A stretch of 64,000 nucleotides of DNA from AP-15 sp963698995 (GCA_963698995.1 CAVOTD010000108.1:42808-106807); one strand, 5' to 3'; shown: positions 35,667-45,548, numbered from the stretch's first letter. Translations and numbers: made by a program. The notes: generated by a model not told the origin, from the sequence alone.

Positions 35667-36893
35667 ATGACTTCTCTATCGGTGAGAGACATTCCCTACG
35701 CCTATGCGGTCAAAGCGGGGCCGTGGATATTCCTGACCGGGCACGAGGCCTTCGATTTCGCGACCGGCATCACCGAGGCGGTAGCGGGGCCGGCCGGGTT
35801 CCCGATGTTCGGACAGCCGCGCCGGCGCCGCGAAGGGGATTTCATCTTGCAGCGCATGCAGCGGATACTGCAGGAGTTTGAGTCGGACCTGTCGCATGGC
35901 GTTCGCCTCGACCAGTATTACCCGACGCCGGCCGCCATCGATCCCTATCACCTGGCGCGGGGCGCGAGGTTCGGCAATTACATTCCGCCCAGCACCTCGG
36001 TGGTCATGGAAGGCTGCTTCGGCGTAGAGAGCGGGATCTCAACTTCCCTGATCGCCGTGGTGCCGAGCGGCAAGTACAGATCCAAAAGGTTTATCCAAAG
36101 GATGTCGCCGCTTCTGCCAGCTCGGGTTTTGTGCCGACCGTGGTCTGCAATGAATTCGTGTTCGTTGCCGGGCAGATGGCCAGCAGCGGCGAGGACGGCT
36201 TGGATCCGCGGGCGCATGTCCCCGGCCATAGCGCCTGGGGCGGGACCGAGATCCGCAAGCCGATCGAGTTCCTGATCTTCGAAAAGCTGAAGGCGGCCCT
36301 CGAAACGGCCGGTTCATCGCTCGATCGTTCGGTGAAGGCTCAGGCCTATCTGCAAAGGGTCGAGGATTTCCCGACTTCGTCGATGTCTGGGACGCGCATT
36401 ATCGGAACATCCCCTGTGCCGGACGGCAGTCCCGACCAAGTCGTTTGGCATGGTGGGTGGCGCTGACCAGTCGAGCAAAGCGCGAGAAGCAGGTGATTAC
36501 CGCAGATATTCCAGGCATGGCCGCCTTTGGTCCGTGCATTTGGGTCGGCGAATTCCTGCGGCCTTCCGGTCTACTGGCAATCACCGTACTGGCCATGTTG
36601 CCGGCAAGGCGATTTCAGCTAGCTTTCCCGCGCTGTCGCATGCCGGATACACCCAAGCTGCCGCGGTCCATGATTACGCCGAAGCGTTGTGTCAGGCCGC
36701 CGGAACCTCTTTCGCGCAAGTGCTGCGCCCCCGGTATTTTGTCTCCGACATATTCGCATTTCCCGGCATTGCGATGAACTGGTTGGCCGGTTTCGGGAGG
36801 CAGCCTTTGCCGTTTATCTGCGTACAGACGCCACCCCAAATGCCGGCGCCGGGAGTGAACCTTATTGCCGATTCCTGGATTTCGGCCATCTAG
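35667..36893 (+). pseudogene. tandem RidA/YjgF-like protein gene, several frameshifts
   Basis: Two RidA-like domains can be read across three frames. The first includes AVKAGPWIFLTGHEAFDFAT and, after a shift at ~36080-36120, VPTVVCNEFVFVAGQMAS and WGGTEIRKPIEFLIFEKL. A further shift near 36375 is needed, and the second domain resumes at ~36590 with SASFPALSHAGYTQAAAVHD, then YFVSDIFAFPGIAMNW and FICVQTPPQMPAPGVNLIA. At least three indels lie in 1.2 kb. RidA proteins hydrolyse reactive enamine/imine intermediates. An intact RidA gene exists at 42581-42973. Confidence 0.75.
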
Positions 36894-36925
36894 CGCAAGT
36901 TTCAGATCGCGCCGCCATCTCCCAT

Positions 36926-37017
36926 TGTCATTGCAAACAAAGCGAAGCAATCTAGGGCCGCTGAGCGCCTGTCCGGTCGGGATTGTTTCATCGCGCGAGG
37001 CTCTCCTCGCAATGACA
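36926..37017. repeat. palindromic intergenic repeat element
   Basis: The left arm TGTCATTGCAAACAAAGCGA followed by AGCAATC (36926-36952) and the right arm GATTGTTTCATCGCGCGAGG followed by CTCTCCTCGCAATGACA (36981-37017) form a long imperfect hairpin. It has the TCATTGCGAGC...GAAGCAATC / GATTGCTTC...CTCGCAATGA pattern that is common as an intergenic repeat in many alphaproteobacterial genomes. Such REP/MITE-like elements often sit after genes. Here it separates the RidA remnant from the oxidoreductase remnant. Confidence 0.65.
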
Positions 37018-37043
37018 CCGCGCAAATCTGGCCGAAATCTGCT

Positions 37044-37403
37044 CTAGCCGACACGCCGGGACAACGCGACGCCCTCGGTGCAGACAAAGTATTTTGCCAA
37101 CGTGTTGGCGTGCTCTGCCCGCGGGAGCGTGCGCGGACGCTCGACATAATCCAGAAACTGTCGGGTTAATTGGATGAAATGGGCATCGTGCCCAAGCCGC
37201 AACCTGTCGGGAATGATCACCCGCCATTCGCGGTTGCGCTCTTCCAGGCCCACACCCGGGTGACCACCCTGTAAGGCTGAGATCCGTCGTTCGAGCGCGG
37301 CGCCGATCTCTGCACGCGGTACGACGTAGAGTTCGGGCCGCCAGTTCTCCGCCACGCCCTGCCTGATCTCCAACACAGCGCTGCTGCCGCGGAAGAGAGC
37401 AAA
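37044..37403 (-). pseudogene. C-terminal fragment of Gfo/Idh/MocA-like oxidoreductase (split by insertion)
   Basis: Read on the minus strand from 37403: FALFRGSSAVLEIRQG, AENWRPELYVVPRAEIGAAL, LGHDAHFIQLTRQFLDYV, NTLAKYFVCTEGVALSRR. This is the end of the putative-oxidoreductase C-terminal domain. Its N-terminal part is on the same strand 3 kb away at 40447-41269. About 60-70 residues between the two parts are missing, so the insertion was accompanied by a deletion. Confidence 0.75.
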
Positions 37404-37476
37404 AGCCGCTAAGGCGGATGGTCATGGTATGCGGGTGATGTCGCAATCACCGGGATCCTTGGCGAGGATGCACACC

Positions 37477-38673
37477 ATGACCAAGAAGCAAGGTAAGCCT
37501 GGGACAATCGACGTGAAAGCCCTCCTGGCAGGGGACGAGGAGTTTCTGCGGGCGTTGGTGCGGACGGCGCTCGAGGAGGTGCTCAAAGCGGAGATGACCG
37601 AGGCGCTGGGCGCCGAGAAGGGCGAGCGGGTGGCGGGCCGGCTGGGTTATCGGTCAGGCTATTATGGCCGGACGCTGATCACCCGGATCGGCAAGCTCGA
37701 GCTGCGGGTGCCGCAGGACCGCGCCGGGCGGTTCTCGACCGAACTGTTCGAGCGCTATTAACGCTCGGAGCGGGCATTGGTGGCGGCGCTGGCGGAGATG
37801 TATGGGCAGGGCGTTTCGACGCGCAAGGTGAAGGCGATCACCGAGGAGCTGTGCGGCCACAGCTTCTCGGCTTCGTCGATCAGTGCGATCAACCAGCGGC
37901 TGGATGCGAGTCTGGCGCAATTTGCCGGCCGTCCGTTGGCCGAAGCCTTTTCCTATCTGATCCTCGACGCGCGCTACGAACGGGTGCGCGAAGCCGGCGT
38001 GATCATCAGCCAGGCGGTGCTGATCGCGATCGGCATCGACTGGGACGGCCGACGCCAGGTGCTGGCGGTCGAGCTCGCCAATCGGGAGAGCCGATCGAGC
38101 TGGCGGGATTTTCTGCTGGGGCTCAAGGCGCGTGGTCTGCACGGCGTCGAGTTCGTGGTGGCTGACGATCATGCCGGGCTCAGAGCAGCACTGCGCGAGG
38201 TTCTGGCGGAGGCGGCCCATCAGCGCTGCTACGTGCATTTCTTAAGAAACGCGCTCGACTACGTGCCGCGCCGGGTCGACGACGACTACCTGCAGGAGCT
38301 GCGCTGGCTTTACGACCGGCGTGATCTCCCCGAGGCGCGTCGCGATCTGGCTTCCTGGCTTGCCAAGTGGGCCGGCAAATATCCCAAGCTCACCGGCTGG
38401 ATCGAAGAGAACATCGACGAGACGCTGACTTTCTATCGGCTGCCGCGCCAGCATCACAAGCATCTGAAATCGACCAATATGCTGGAGCGCTTAAACGAGG
38501 AGATCAAACGCCGCACCCATGTGGTGCGCATCTTCCCCAACGGCGAGAGTTGCTTGAGGCTGGTGCGGGCGCTCGCGGTCGAGACCCACGAGAACTGGCT
38601 CGAGCAGCATCGCTACCTCAACATGGACGATCTGCGCGAACACAAAAAGGAGGCGCTGCGCCGTGCGGCCTGA
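37477..38673 (+). pseudogene. IS256-family (mutator-type) transposase with one nonsense codon
   Basis: The frame starts MTKKQGKPGTIDVKALLAG and reads through LGYRSGYYGRTLITRIGKLE and LRVPQDRAGRFSTELFERY, then a TAA at 37759-37761, then in the same frame RSERALVAALAEMYGQGVST. Asp and Glu residues of the DDE domain are in YLILDARYERVRE, VVADDHAGLRAAL and the final MLERLNEEIKRRTHVVRIFP. Apart from the TAA (where the family usually has Gln, CAA) the ~399-aa protein is complete. The element is therefore recent but disabled by a single C-to-T change. Confidence 0.85.
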
Positions 38674-38871
38674 CCCCCGACCGCTTCAGCCTAGCACCGT
38701 GCTCGCTCGGTCAAGGACGCTGCGCGCCGGCTGCGCCGGTGCCGCCTGCGCGGCGGCATCCTTGACTGCCGCTGTGCGCGGCGCTCTGCCAGCAGGTCGG
38801 GACATCCGGTAATCGCGGAAGCCGGCGCTTGTAGCATCAGTGCTTCCGTCGCCACGAACCGGAGCACAACC

Positions 38872-39901
38872 ATGAAGCAGCAGTATGTCGGGCTCGATGT
38901 ATCTCTCGAGCAGACCTCGATATGCGTCATCGACGATGCCGTGGCCATCGTCTGGCGAGGCAAGTGCCGCTAGACGCCGGAAAGCATTCACGCGGTCATC
39001 GCGAAGCAGACGCCCAAGGCGGCGCGGATCGGTCTAGAAACCGGCCAGCTCTCGACCTGGCTGTTCCACGAACTGGAGGGCACGGCAGTTGCCGGTCATC
39101 TGCATCGATGCGCGTCATGCAAAGGCCGCGCTGTCGCTTCAAATCAACAAGACCGACGCAAACGACGACCACGGCATCGCGCAGATCGTGCGCGTCGGCT
39201 GGTATCGGGAGATTGCCGTCAAGAGCATAGACACCCATGGCATACGAGCCATGCTTGTCGCCCCGCGCGCAACTCGTGACGCAGAAGGTCAAGCTCACGA
39301 ACTGCATCCGCGGGTTGCTCAAGACTTTCGGCATGGTCCTGGGCGGGGAAAAGGCCGCCGTTTCGAAGCGACGGTGCGGGAGCGGATCGCGCAGAACCCC
39401 ATGCTCACCACGATCATCGAGCCGATGCTGGCGGTCCTGCTGACGACCTGGGAGCAACTGGCCGTGTTTGAGCGCCTGGTGCGGCGACGGGCACGTGCCG
39501 ATCACGACGTGCGACGGCTGATGACGGTTCCTGGCGTCGGCGCGGTGATTGCGCTGGCCTATACCACCACGATCGAAGATCCGGCGCGCTTCAAGCGATC
39601 GTCCTCGGTCGCGGCCTATCTCGGTCTGACGCCGCGGCGTTTCCAATCCGGCGAGATGGACCGCGCCGGTCATATCTCGCGCTGTGGTGATGCGATGCTG
39701 AGGACCTACCTCTACGAAGCCGCCAATGTCATGCTTCGGCGCTCCACGCGGCCCTCCCAACTTTCCATCTGGGGCCGCGCCTTGTCCGAGCGGATTGGGG
39801 CACGAAAATCGCTCGTCGCTGTCGCGCGCAAGCTCGCCGTAGTGCTCCACAGCATGTGGCGTCACAGAATGGAGTTCCGCTTCGAACACGCTGCGGCATG
39901 A
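38872..39901 (+). pseudogene. IS110-family transposase, decayed
   Basis: The start QQYVGLDVSLEQTSICVID contains the first Asp of the DEDD-type IS110 catalytic domain. An in-frame TAG follows at ~38971. The sequence then continues with frame changes: IDARHAKAALSLQINKTDAN in the frame opening at 39089, VTQKVKLTNCIRGLLKTFG in another, and back to VPGVGAVIALAYTTTIEDPA, YLGLTPRRFQSG (transposase_20 domain) up to 39901. One stop and at least two frameshifts make it non-functional. Confidence 0.8.
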
Positions 39902-40446
39902 TGACCAGCATGCGAAAGAACCAAATCCGCCGCTGACCACGGTGGAGTGCGGTCCCTGCCGGGACGAGCGCCGGCGACCGCATCGTTCCTTCTGCAGCTG
40001 CAGTTGGCAGACTGCGTTCGGGACATGGCGGCGCCGAACTCCTGACGCGATGTTGCGGCCAACCAAAGGACCGCGAAGAGAACGGTGGATCCGGCAGTGC
40101 ACAGAGGCCTCCGCATGATCACGCAGCGCGCAGACAGAATTCTTATCCAGCGCTTGGTCCGATGCTGTCTGGTCGGCCCGACGACCTCAAGCCTGGCTCT
40201 TCGAGCCACCGCCAAAGGCGGCTGTGGGCTTGACCTCGCCGTGCTGACCAGACCTTTGGCTTCCAAGCGTTCGACGCCCAAATGTGCCGACATTGTCGGC
40301 AGCATCGCACTAAGAGGAAAACCACTTGCCTTCTGAACCGCGATTAGAGAACGAAGGGATGGTCCCGCTGATCGAACAAAGGGATGTTGCTATTGATGTG
40401 AATCAACCAGCACCCGATCCCATGGACCAATTTGCTGAACTTGACG

Positions 40447-41269
40447 CACGCAACTCTGTGCCTCGCTAGTCACCTGGCGGAATTTGCGCCAGAACTCAGC
40501 ATCGTCGGCCATCGGTCAGCGGACCGGATGCGGATATCGCGGCGGTAATCGATCACCTGCTCGGGAAACAATGTCCGATGCACGCGATTCACCATGTGCG
40601 TGCCGACATCGGCGAGCCCCTCGCCTTGCTCATCGACTTCGAAATACTAAACCGGCCGCAAATTCGGCACGCCGGCGACTTCTTTGAAAAGGTGATGCAC
40701 GCTGGTCATGGCGGCGCCGGGCTCGATGGCGCTGCCCGGCACCGGATCGCCAAAAATCTCCGGGTCCTCGCGCAGCAGGCGTGTCAGGATGGCGGTGATC
40801 TCGTGCCGCCCGCCCATCATGTCATAGAGGATTAATCCCCGCAGGTCGACCAAGTTCAGCGCCGCCTCGAGCAACGGCAGATCCTCGCCCCGAATGATCA
40901 GAGGCTTGTCGGCCAAGACATTGAGGCCAGCCTCGAGGGCAGCCGTGACATGCCCGATCTTGCCGCGGTTGCGCCCGCATAAGATCGCTACCGTGCCGGG
41001 CATTCGCGGCTCATGCGTTCGAGGAAATCGGACGAGGCATGGACCTCGATTTCCCAGGAGGTCGGCCGTTCGACGCGGTTGTTGAAGCGCGCGATGCGGG
41101 TCAGGTAATCCAACAAGTCCGGCCCGAGCGGGGCATAGACATGCACCCGCGGCGAAACCTTCGCATACATTTCCTGCTGCACGAGAGCGACATGAAAGTG
41201 GCCGGGATCGACAACAATCAGACCGGTCTCCGGCATCGCCGCCAACCCTTCTAGCGCCCCGCCCATCAC
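40447..41269 (-). pseudogene. N-terminal part of Gfo/Idh/MocA-like oxidoreductase
   Basis: From the ATG at 41269: LIVVDPGHFHVALVQQEMYA, SPRVHVYAPLGPDLLDYL, ERPTSWEIEVHASSDFLE. A shift at ~41000 leads to GTVAILCGRNRGKIGHVTAA and LEAGLNVLADKPLIIRGEDL (Rossmann/Gfo-type segment with the KP motif), then AMTSVHHLFKEVAGVPNLRP. A TAG replaces the expected Trp before YFEVDEQGEGLADVGTHMVN. Near 40500 another shift gives DAEFWRKFRQVT, after which homology ends at the insertion block. The family is NAD(P)-dependent sugar-type oxidoreductases. Confidence 0.75.
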
Positions 41270-41383
41270 GATCCTATACGCCCGCCTCGTGCGGCTCGAC
41301 TACTTCCGTTGCTCAGCAAATTGTCATAAAACGGAAATAATTGTGCTTTCCGGCCAGGCTCGTCGAGGGTCTGTGTATAGCCT

Positions 41384-42584
41384 ATGTCTCAAATCGCGGC
41401 AGGTACGGCGGGCAGAGTTCCGGCATTCGCAGAGCGGCGCACCATGGCGGTCGCCTGCGGGGCCCATGCGCTGCACGACGGCTTCACCGACCTGCTCTAC
41501 GTGCTGTTGCCGCTGTGGCAGGGCGAGTTTGGCCTCGGTTATGCCGAGGTGGGCGTGTTGCGCGCGCTCTACGCCGGGTCGATGGCCGGGTTCCAGCTGC
41601 CGGCAGGTCGCGCTCGCCGACTGTTTCGGCGGTCCGCTGCTACTCGCGCTCGGCACGGCGCTCGCCGGGATCGGCTATCTCGTCGCGGGCCTCAGCACCG
41701 GCTTTCTTCTCTTGACGATCGCCCTCGTCATCGGCGGCCTCGGCTCGAGCGTGCAGCATCCGATCGCCGCCAATCTGGTGGCCCATGCCTTCGCCGGGCG
41801 GCGCTCGCGCACCGCGCTCGCCAGCTACAACTTCTCCGGCGATGTCGGCAAGATGGCGCTGCCGGCCGCCACCGCCTTGCTGGTCGCCGTGATGCCGTGG
41901 CGGTCGGCCACCTTGGTCCTCGGCCTGGTCGGGGTCCTCGGCGCAGTGGCCGTGCTGCTGTTGCTGCACGCGCCGCACGGAACCGGCGAGCCGCCCCGCC
42001 AAGCCGAGGTTGAGGTGGCAGCCGCCCGACCGGCCAGGCGCGGCTTTCCGTTGCTGCTGTCGATCGGCGTCATCGACAGCGCAACACGGATGGGGTTCCT
42101 GACCTTTCTGCCGTTTCTGCTCCGCATGAAGGGCGCCGATCTGCCGATGGTCGGCGTCGCACTGACCCTAATTTTCGCCGGCGGCGCCGCGGGCAAGCTG
42201 GTCTGCGGCTGGCTCGGAGCCCGCCTCGGGGTGGTTCCGGCCGTAGTCCTGACCGAGGGGCTGACAGCCGTCGGCATTCTGGCCCTCCTGCCATTGCCAT
42301 TGCTGCCAGGACTGGCTGTCCTGCCGCTGATCGGGGTGGCGCTCAACGGCACCTCCTCGGTGCTCTACGGCACCGTCCCCGAGCTCGTTGTGCCCGAGCG
42401 CCGCCAACGCGCCTTCAGCATCTTCTATACCGGCACGATCGGCGCCGGAGCGCTGTCCCCGGCTCTCTATGGCCTAGTGAGCGACACCGCCGGCGTGCCG
42501 ATAATGATGGCGTTGATCGCCGGCGTCGTCCTCCTCACCCTGCCGCTCGCCTGGGCGTTGCGGCCGGCATTGCGGCGGGTCTAG
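41384..42584 (+). CDS. MFS transporter (Fsr/fosmidomycin-resistance-like), one frameshift
   Basis: The ATG at 41384 starts MSQIAAGTAGRVPAFAERRT and gives MAVACGAHALHDGFTDLLYV and LLPLWQGEFGLGYAEVGVLR of the Fsr-like group. After FQLPAGR (41610) one extra base shifts translation. The family sequence LADCFGGPLLLALGTALAGI continues in the frame that runs to 42584. The remaining 10 or so TM helices, including GGLGSSVQHPIAANLVAHAF and LASYNFSGDVGKMALPA, are intact. It would be a ~400-aa proton-linked exporter. The stop overlaps the convergent RidA gene by four bases. Confidence 0.8.
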
Positions 42585-42973
42585 ATCACCGCGATTGCTT
42601 CGATCTCGATCAGAAACTCAGGCTGCGCCAATGCCGCAACTGCCACCATGGTGGAGGCCGGCATCTTCTTGCCGAAGAATTCCTCGCGAATGGCCGCGAA
42701 ATCGGCGCGGTGGCGGATGTCGGTCAGATAGGTGTTGACCTTGACGATGTTCGCCATCGTGCCGCCGCCGGCCTCGACTTGGGCCTTGACGGCCTGAAGG
42801 GTGGCCCGCGCCTGCGCCTTGAAGTCACCGGCGTGTGCCGCATTGCCATTGTCGTCATAGGCCACCTGGCCGGCGATGTAGAGGATCGTCTCTCCGCCGG
42901 TGACCTTGACGGCTTGCGAATAGGCTGGCGGATCCCAGACCCCGCGCGCAGCGTATCGCTCGATATTGGCCAT
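42581..42973 (-). CDS. RidA/YjgF family protein
   Basis: The product is 130 aa from the ATG at 42973 (GGAG nine bases upstream; an ATG at 42988 is also in frame). It shows the RidA fold sequence: YSQAVKVTGGETILYIAGQV, DFKAQARATLQAVKAQVEAG, NIVKVNTYLTDIRHRADFAA, FFGKKMPASTMVAVAALAQP, FLIEIEAIAVI. The usual Arg of the active site at the (P-A-R-x-T) position is replaced by Ser (PASTMV), typical of the non-archetypal RidA subfamilies, so deaminase activity is not assured. The 3' end overlaps the convergent MFS stop (CTAG). Confidence 0.85.
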   Translation of the reverse strand: MANIERYAARGVWDPPAYSQAVKVTGGETILYIAGQVAYDDNGNAAHAGDFKAQARATLQAVKAQVEAGGGTMANIVKVNTYLTDIRHRADFAAIREEFFGKKMPASTMVAVAALAQPEFLIEIEAIAVI

Positions 42974-43113
42974 GTGATCGATCTCCAATGAATTAGCAGC
43001 GCCTCAGGCTTAGAGGCGGTCGGGCCGGGCCGTCAACTCGCCCGTCCAACGCGTCTCGACAGCCTCTCTTCCTCGGAATAGTATAGAGAACGAAATATGA
43101 ACATAGAGCCGAT

Positions 43114-43455
43114 GTGACAAAGCTTTCGATGCGTGCGCGGCGCCAAGCGGAGCGGCGGTTTCCGGTGCGGGTGAGGATTGCGGTGCCGCCGCAGGGCCTT
43201 GGCCGTCAGCTCGGGATCATGTGCGGTTGGCTCGACGAGACCTGCGGCGCCGGAGGTTGGGCGATGGCGCCCGCCGGGCTCGCCGGCATCGCCAATGACG
43301 CGGTGGCGTTCTATTTTGGGGATCCCGCCTTCGCCCACGCCTTCGTCGCCCGCTTCTGTTGCGGCTATCGGGTCGAGACGATCGAGGGCGCTTTTGCGAT
43401 CCGCAGCGATGCGCCTGAGGCGCGGCGCAGTGCGCCACGGCACAAGACACCCTGA
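43114..43455 (+). CDS. conserved hypothetical protein
   Basis: The product is 113 aa from a GTG at 43114, or 108 aa from the ATG at 43129. It has a basic N-terminus (MRARRQAERRFPVRVRIAVP), then GIMCGWLDETCGAGGWAMAP, GIANDAVAFYFGDPAFAHAF and VARFCCGYRVETIEGAFAI. I have the impression of a small family found in several alphaproteobacteria but no named domain. It has no signal peptide or TM segment. Confidence 0.5.
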   Translation: MTKLSMRARRQAERRFPVRVRIAVPPQGLGRQLGIMCGWLDETCGAGGWAMAPAGLAGIANDAVAFYFGDPAFAHAFVARFCCGYRVETIEGAFAIRSDAPEARRSAPRHKTP

Positions 43456-43510
43456 GGAGCTAATCCCACGTAAAGGCTTTGCTGGGCCCGGTTCTTCTCC
43501 AAGCGCCGCT

Positions 43511-43575
43511 CAGCGTCCGGCGCTTTCTCGTTGCGCTGGATCAGCGCCGCATCGGCGCCCGCCTGCGCATAGACC
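43511..43575 (-). pseudogene. fragment of a phosphonopyruvate-hydrolase-like gene
   Basis: On the minus strand this encodes YAQAGADAALIQRNEKAPDA. That matches YAEAGADAVLVHSKEKTPDQ of the intact gene at 45608-46483, in the same orientation. The DNA similarity is visible across about 60 bp. It is a relic of a second copy and lies across the 3' end of the antiporter gene in another frame. Confidence 0.6.
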
Positions 43576-44896
43576 CCTCGGCTTGGCGAGCCGTCGGTTT
43601 GACGGCCTTGCAGTGCAGATCGCACTCGCGGGTCAGCGTCACTGTGATCTCCAAGCTATGATTCGCTCGTATGCTGCCGCCTTGGACGATCACCGCGAAC
43701 AGCACGATCATGTATGTTGCGGCCAGCGCGGTCGAACGGGGCGGGCCGTCCGGCAGGCCGAGCGCGAGCGCCACTGATATGCCGCCGCGCAAGCCGCCCC
43801 ATATCAAGATTGTCAGCGCCAGCGGCCCGAGCGAGAGAAAGGGCCTCATCGCCGTGAGCGGGACGAGGACCGAGGCCGCGCGGGCCGCGAGGACGAGAGG
43901 GATCGCCGCAGCGCCGAGCGCCAGCAGACGCAGATCGGTCGGTATGGTGACGACTTCCAGCCCGATCAACAGGAACAGCACCGCATTCAGGATATTGTCG
44001 ATCAACGACCAAAACTTCAGCAGATAGTCCTGGGTGGTATCGCTCATTGCGTGGGCGATGCCATGGTTGCCGATCAGTAGCCCGGCCACCGCCATCGCCA
44101 CGGGGCCGCTCACGTGCAGCCACCGCGCAAGCGCATAGCCGCCCATGACGACGGCGAGGCTGATCATGACCTCGACCTGGTACTCGTCGATCGATCGCAT
44201 AGCACGAAACCCGATCCAGCCGGTCGCCAGGCCGAGGAGGATGCCGCCGCCGGCCTCAAGCAGAAAAAGATCCAGCGCGCGGCCGGCGGAGAATGGCTCG
44301 GTCCCCAGCGCAGTCCCCAGAATGATCGTGAAAACGACCACACCCACACCATCGTTGAAGAGGCTTTCCCCGGCCACAGTCGCTTCCAATGTCGGGGAAA
44401 CCCGGGCGCGCTTCAACACCCCCATCACCGCAACAGGGTCGGTTGGGCTGATCAGCGCTCCAAAGACAAGGCACCAGACCAAGGGCACCGCCAGCCCCAG
44501 CACGCCTGAAAGGAGATAAAACCCGCCGCCGACCAAGACAGTCGAGAGCAGAACGCCAATCGTGCTGAGGGCGAGGATCGGCCAGCGTCCGCGCCGCATC
44601 TCACTCCAATCGACGTGCAGCGCACCTGCGAACAGTAGGAAGGATAGCATGCCCTCCATCATCGTCTTATGGAAGTCGATCCCGGCGATAAACCGGACGA
44701 TGCCCGAACCGAGGTTGGTCGCGGGCAAACATCGATCGATAGCGACGACAATCAGAGAGGCCAATGCCCCCATAATCGTCAGACCTATCGACTGCGGCAG
44801 ATGGAGGAATTGGTGGTTGAAATAGCCCAGCGCCGCTGCGAGCACGATCAGGATCGCCGCAGCGTCGAACGGCGTGATGGTCATATGGTTAAACAT
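43541..44896 (-). CDS. CPA1-family Na+/H+ antiporter with replaced C-terminus
   Basis: The 451-aa product has ~11-12 TM helices. ALISPTDPVAVMGVLKRARV and VAGESLFNDGVGVVVFTII are the ion-binding signatures of NhaP/CPA1 exchangers (Asp in TDPVA, Asp in FNDG). LTILIWGGLRGGISVALALG is the conserved Arg helix. It exchanges cytoplasmic Na+ or K+ for periplasmic H+. After FAVIVQGGSI, where relatives continue into the last helix or a cytoplasmic tail, the last ~45 residues are Arg-rich and without similarity, and run over the phosphonopyruvate-hydrolase fragment. This suggests a rearrangement at the 3' end. Confidence 0.85.
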   Translation of the reverse strand: MFNHMTITPFDAAAILIVLAAALGYFNHQFLHLPQSIGLTIMGALASLIVVAIDRCLPATNLGSGIVRFIAGIDFHKTMMEGMLSFLLFAGALHVDWSEMRRGRWPILALSTIGVLLSTVLVGGGFYLLSGVLGLAVPLVWCLVFGALISPTDPVAVMGVLKRARVSPTLEATVAGESLFNDGVGVVVFTIILGTALGTEPFSAGRALDLFLLEAGGGILLGLATGWIGFRAMRSIDEYQVEVMISLAVVMGGYALARWLHVSGPVAMAVAGLLIGNHGIAHAMSDTTQDYLLKFWSLIDNILNAVLFLLIGLEVVTIPTDLRLLALGAAAIPLVLAARAASVLVPLTAMRPFLSLGPLALTILIWGGLRGGISVALALGLPDGPPRSTALAATYMIVLFAVIVQGGSIRANHSLEITVTLTRECDLHCKAVKPTARQAEGSMRRRAPMRR

Positions 44897-45146
44897 GGCG
44901 CCGGTTTAGCCAAGTGCCGCTTTAGCGCGCCGTAGACCGGGATCATCCCCGCATGCGCCGCGCTGCGGGATTTGGCTTTGCAGCAGGGCCGCCCTCGGAC
45001 CCGGACTTTTTCTCGAAGCGCCGCAGCAGATCACAACTAGTCGGAGCTTATAGGTATGGCTCTCAAAGGCGACCTCATCCAGTGCTCAAACAAATAAGAA
45101 ATCGTCTAACAATATACCTGCTTTAGCAATCGCCGTTTTATCAGGA

Positions 45147-45548
45147 ATGAGCTTTACTGACTTTGATTCCGATCCACGCGGTCAAAACAAAAAAACGGGG
45201 CGCTTGCGCATTCGTTCCCCGAACGCATCACAAATCGAGCGATCGTCACGATCAGACGAACCGCCGGGATTGAGTGGATCTCGAGAGCCGAGCGAAATCG
45301 AGTGGGGGCTTACACTTGTTGGCGCTTTTGACGCACAGCACCCCGAACGGCCGCTGATCCAGACCGACCTTGACCGCCTATTCGCGAGCTGCTTACCGAC
45401 AAGGCGAGACGTTTTGTCTGGCGCCGCGCTCATCGCTGCAGCCGGCGCCCTCGCGCTGCGTCAACTGGTCGAGGCGGTGGTCCGATCATTGTCGTCAGGA
45501 CCGTCGGGTGCTCAGGCCTGCCGGACGGCGGTTCGTCGCCTATGGTAA
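45147..45548 (+). CDS. hypothetical protein, doubtful
   Basis: The 133-aa frame has one hydrophobic stretch (SGAALIAAAGALALRQLVEA) preceded by TRRDVL, which looks like a Tat or membrane anchor but sits near residue 90. There is no recognisable family and no strong Shine-Dalgarno. The flanking 44897-45146 and 45549-45607 hold nothing recognisable. Confidence 0.25.
   Translation: MSFTDFDSDPRGQNKKTGRLRIRSPNASQIERSSRSDEPPGLSGSREPSEIEWGLTLVGAFDAQHPERPLIQTDLDRLFASCLPTRRDVLSGAALIAAAGALALRQLVEAVVRSLSSGPSGAQACRTAVRRLW

Larger units (their letters stand above)
37404..40446. mobile_element. insertion block of two IS elements within the oxidoreductase gene
   Basis: The block contains an IS256-family transposase (37477-38673) and an IS110-family transposase (38872-39901), both on the plus strand and both inactivated. 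Between them (38700-38800) is a strongly self-complementary stretch with GTCAAGGACGCTGCGC and GCGGCATCCTTGAC in opposite orientation, likely an IS end. I could not identify exact terminal repeats or a target duplication. Bases 39902-40440 contain no recognisable gene. Confidence 0.7.

Noticed and set aside
37477..38673. Programmed frameshifting or stop readthrough in the IS256 transposase
   Set aside because: IS256-family transposases are single-frame proteins. The TAA sits where Gln is usual, so a point mutation is simpler.
38996..40102. 368-codon minus-strand frame opposite the IS110 transposase
   Set aside because: No domain. It covers transposase sequence in antisense and stays open because of composition.
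39862..40336. Possible genes between IS110 and the oxidoreductase remnant
   Set aside because: Frames on both strands lack motifs and ribosome sites. The stretch is better seen as IS flank or rearranged DNA.
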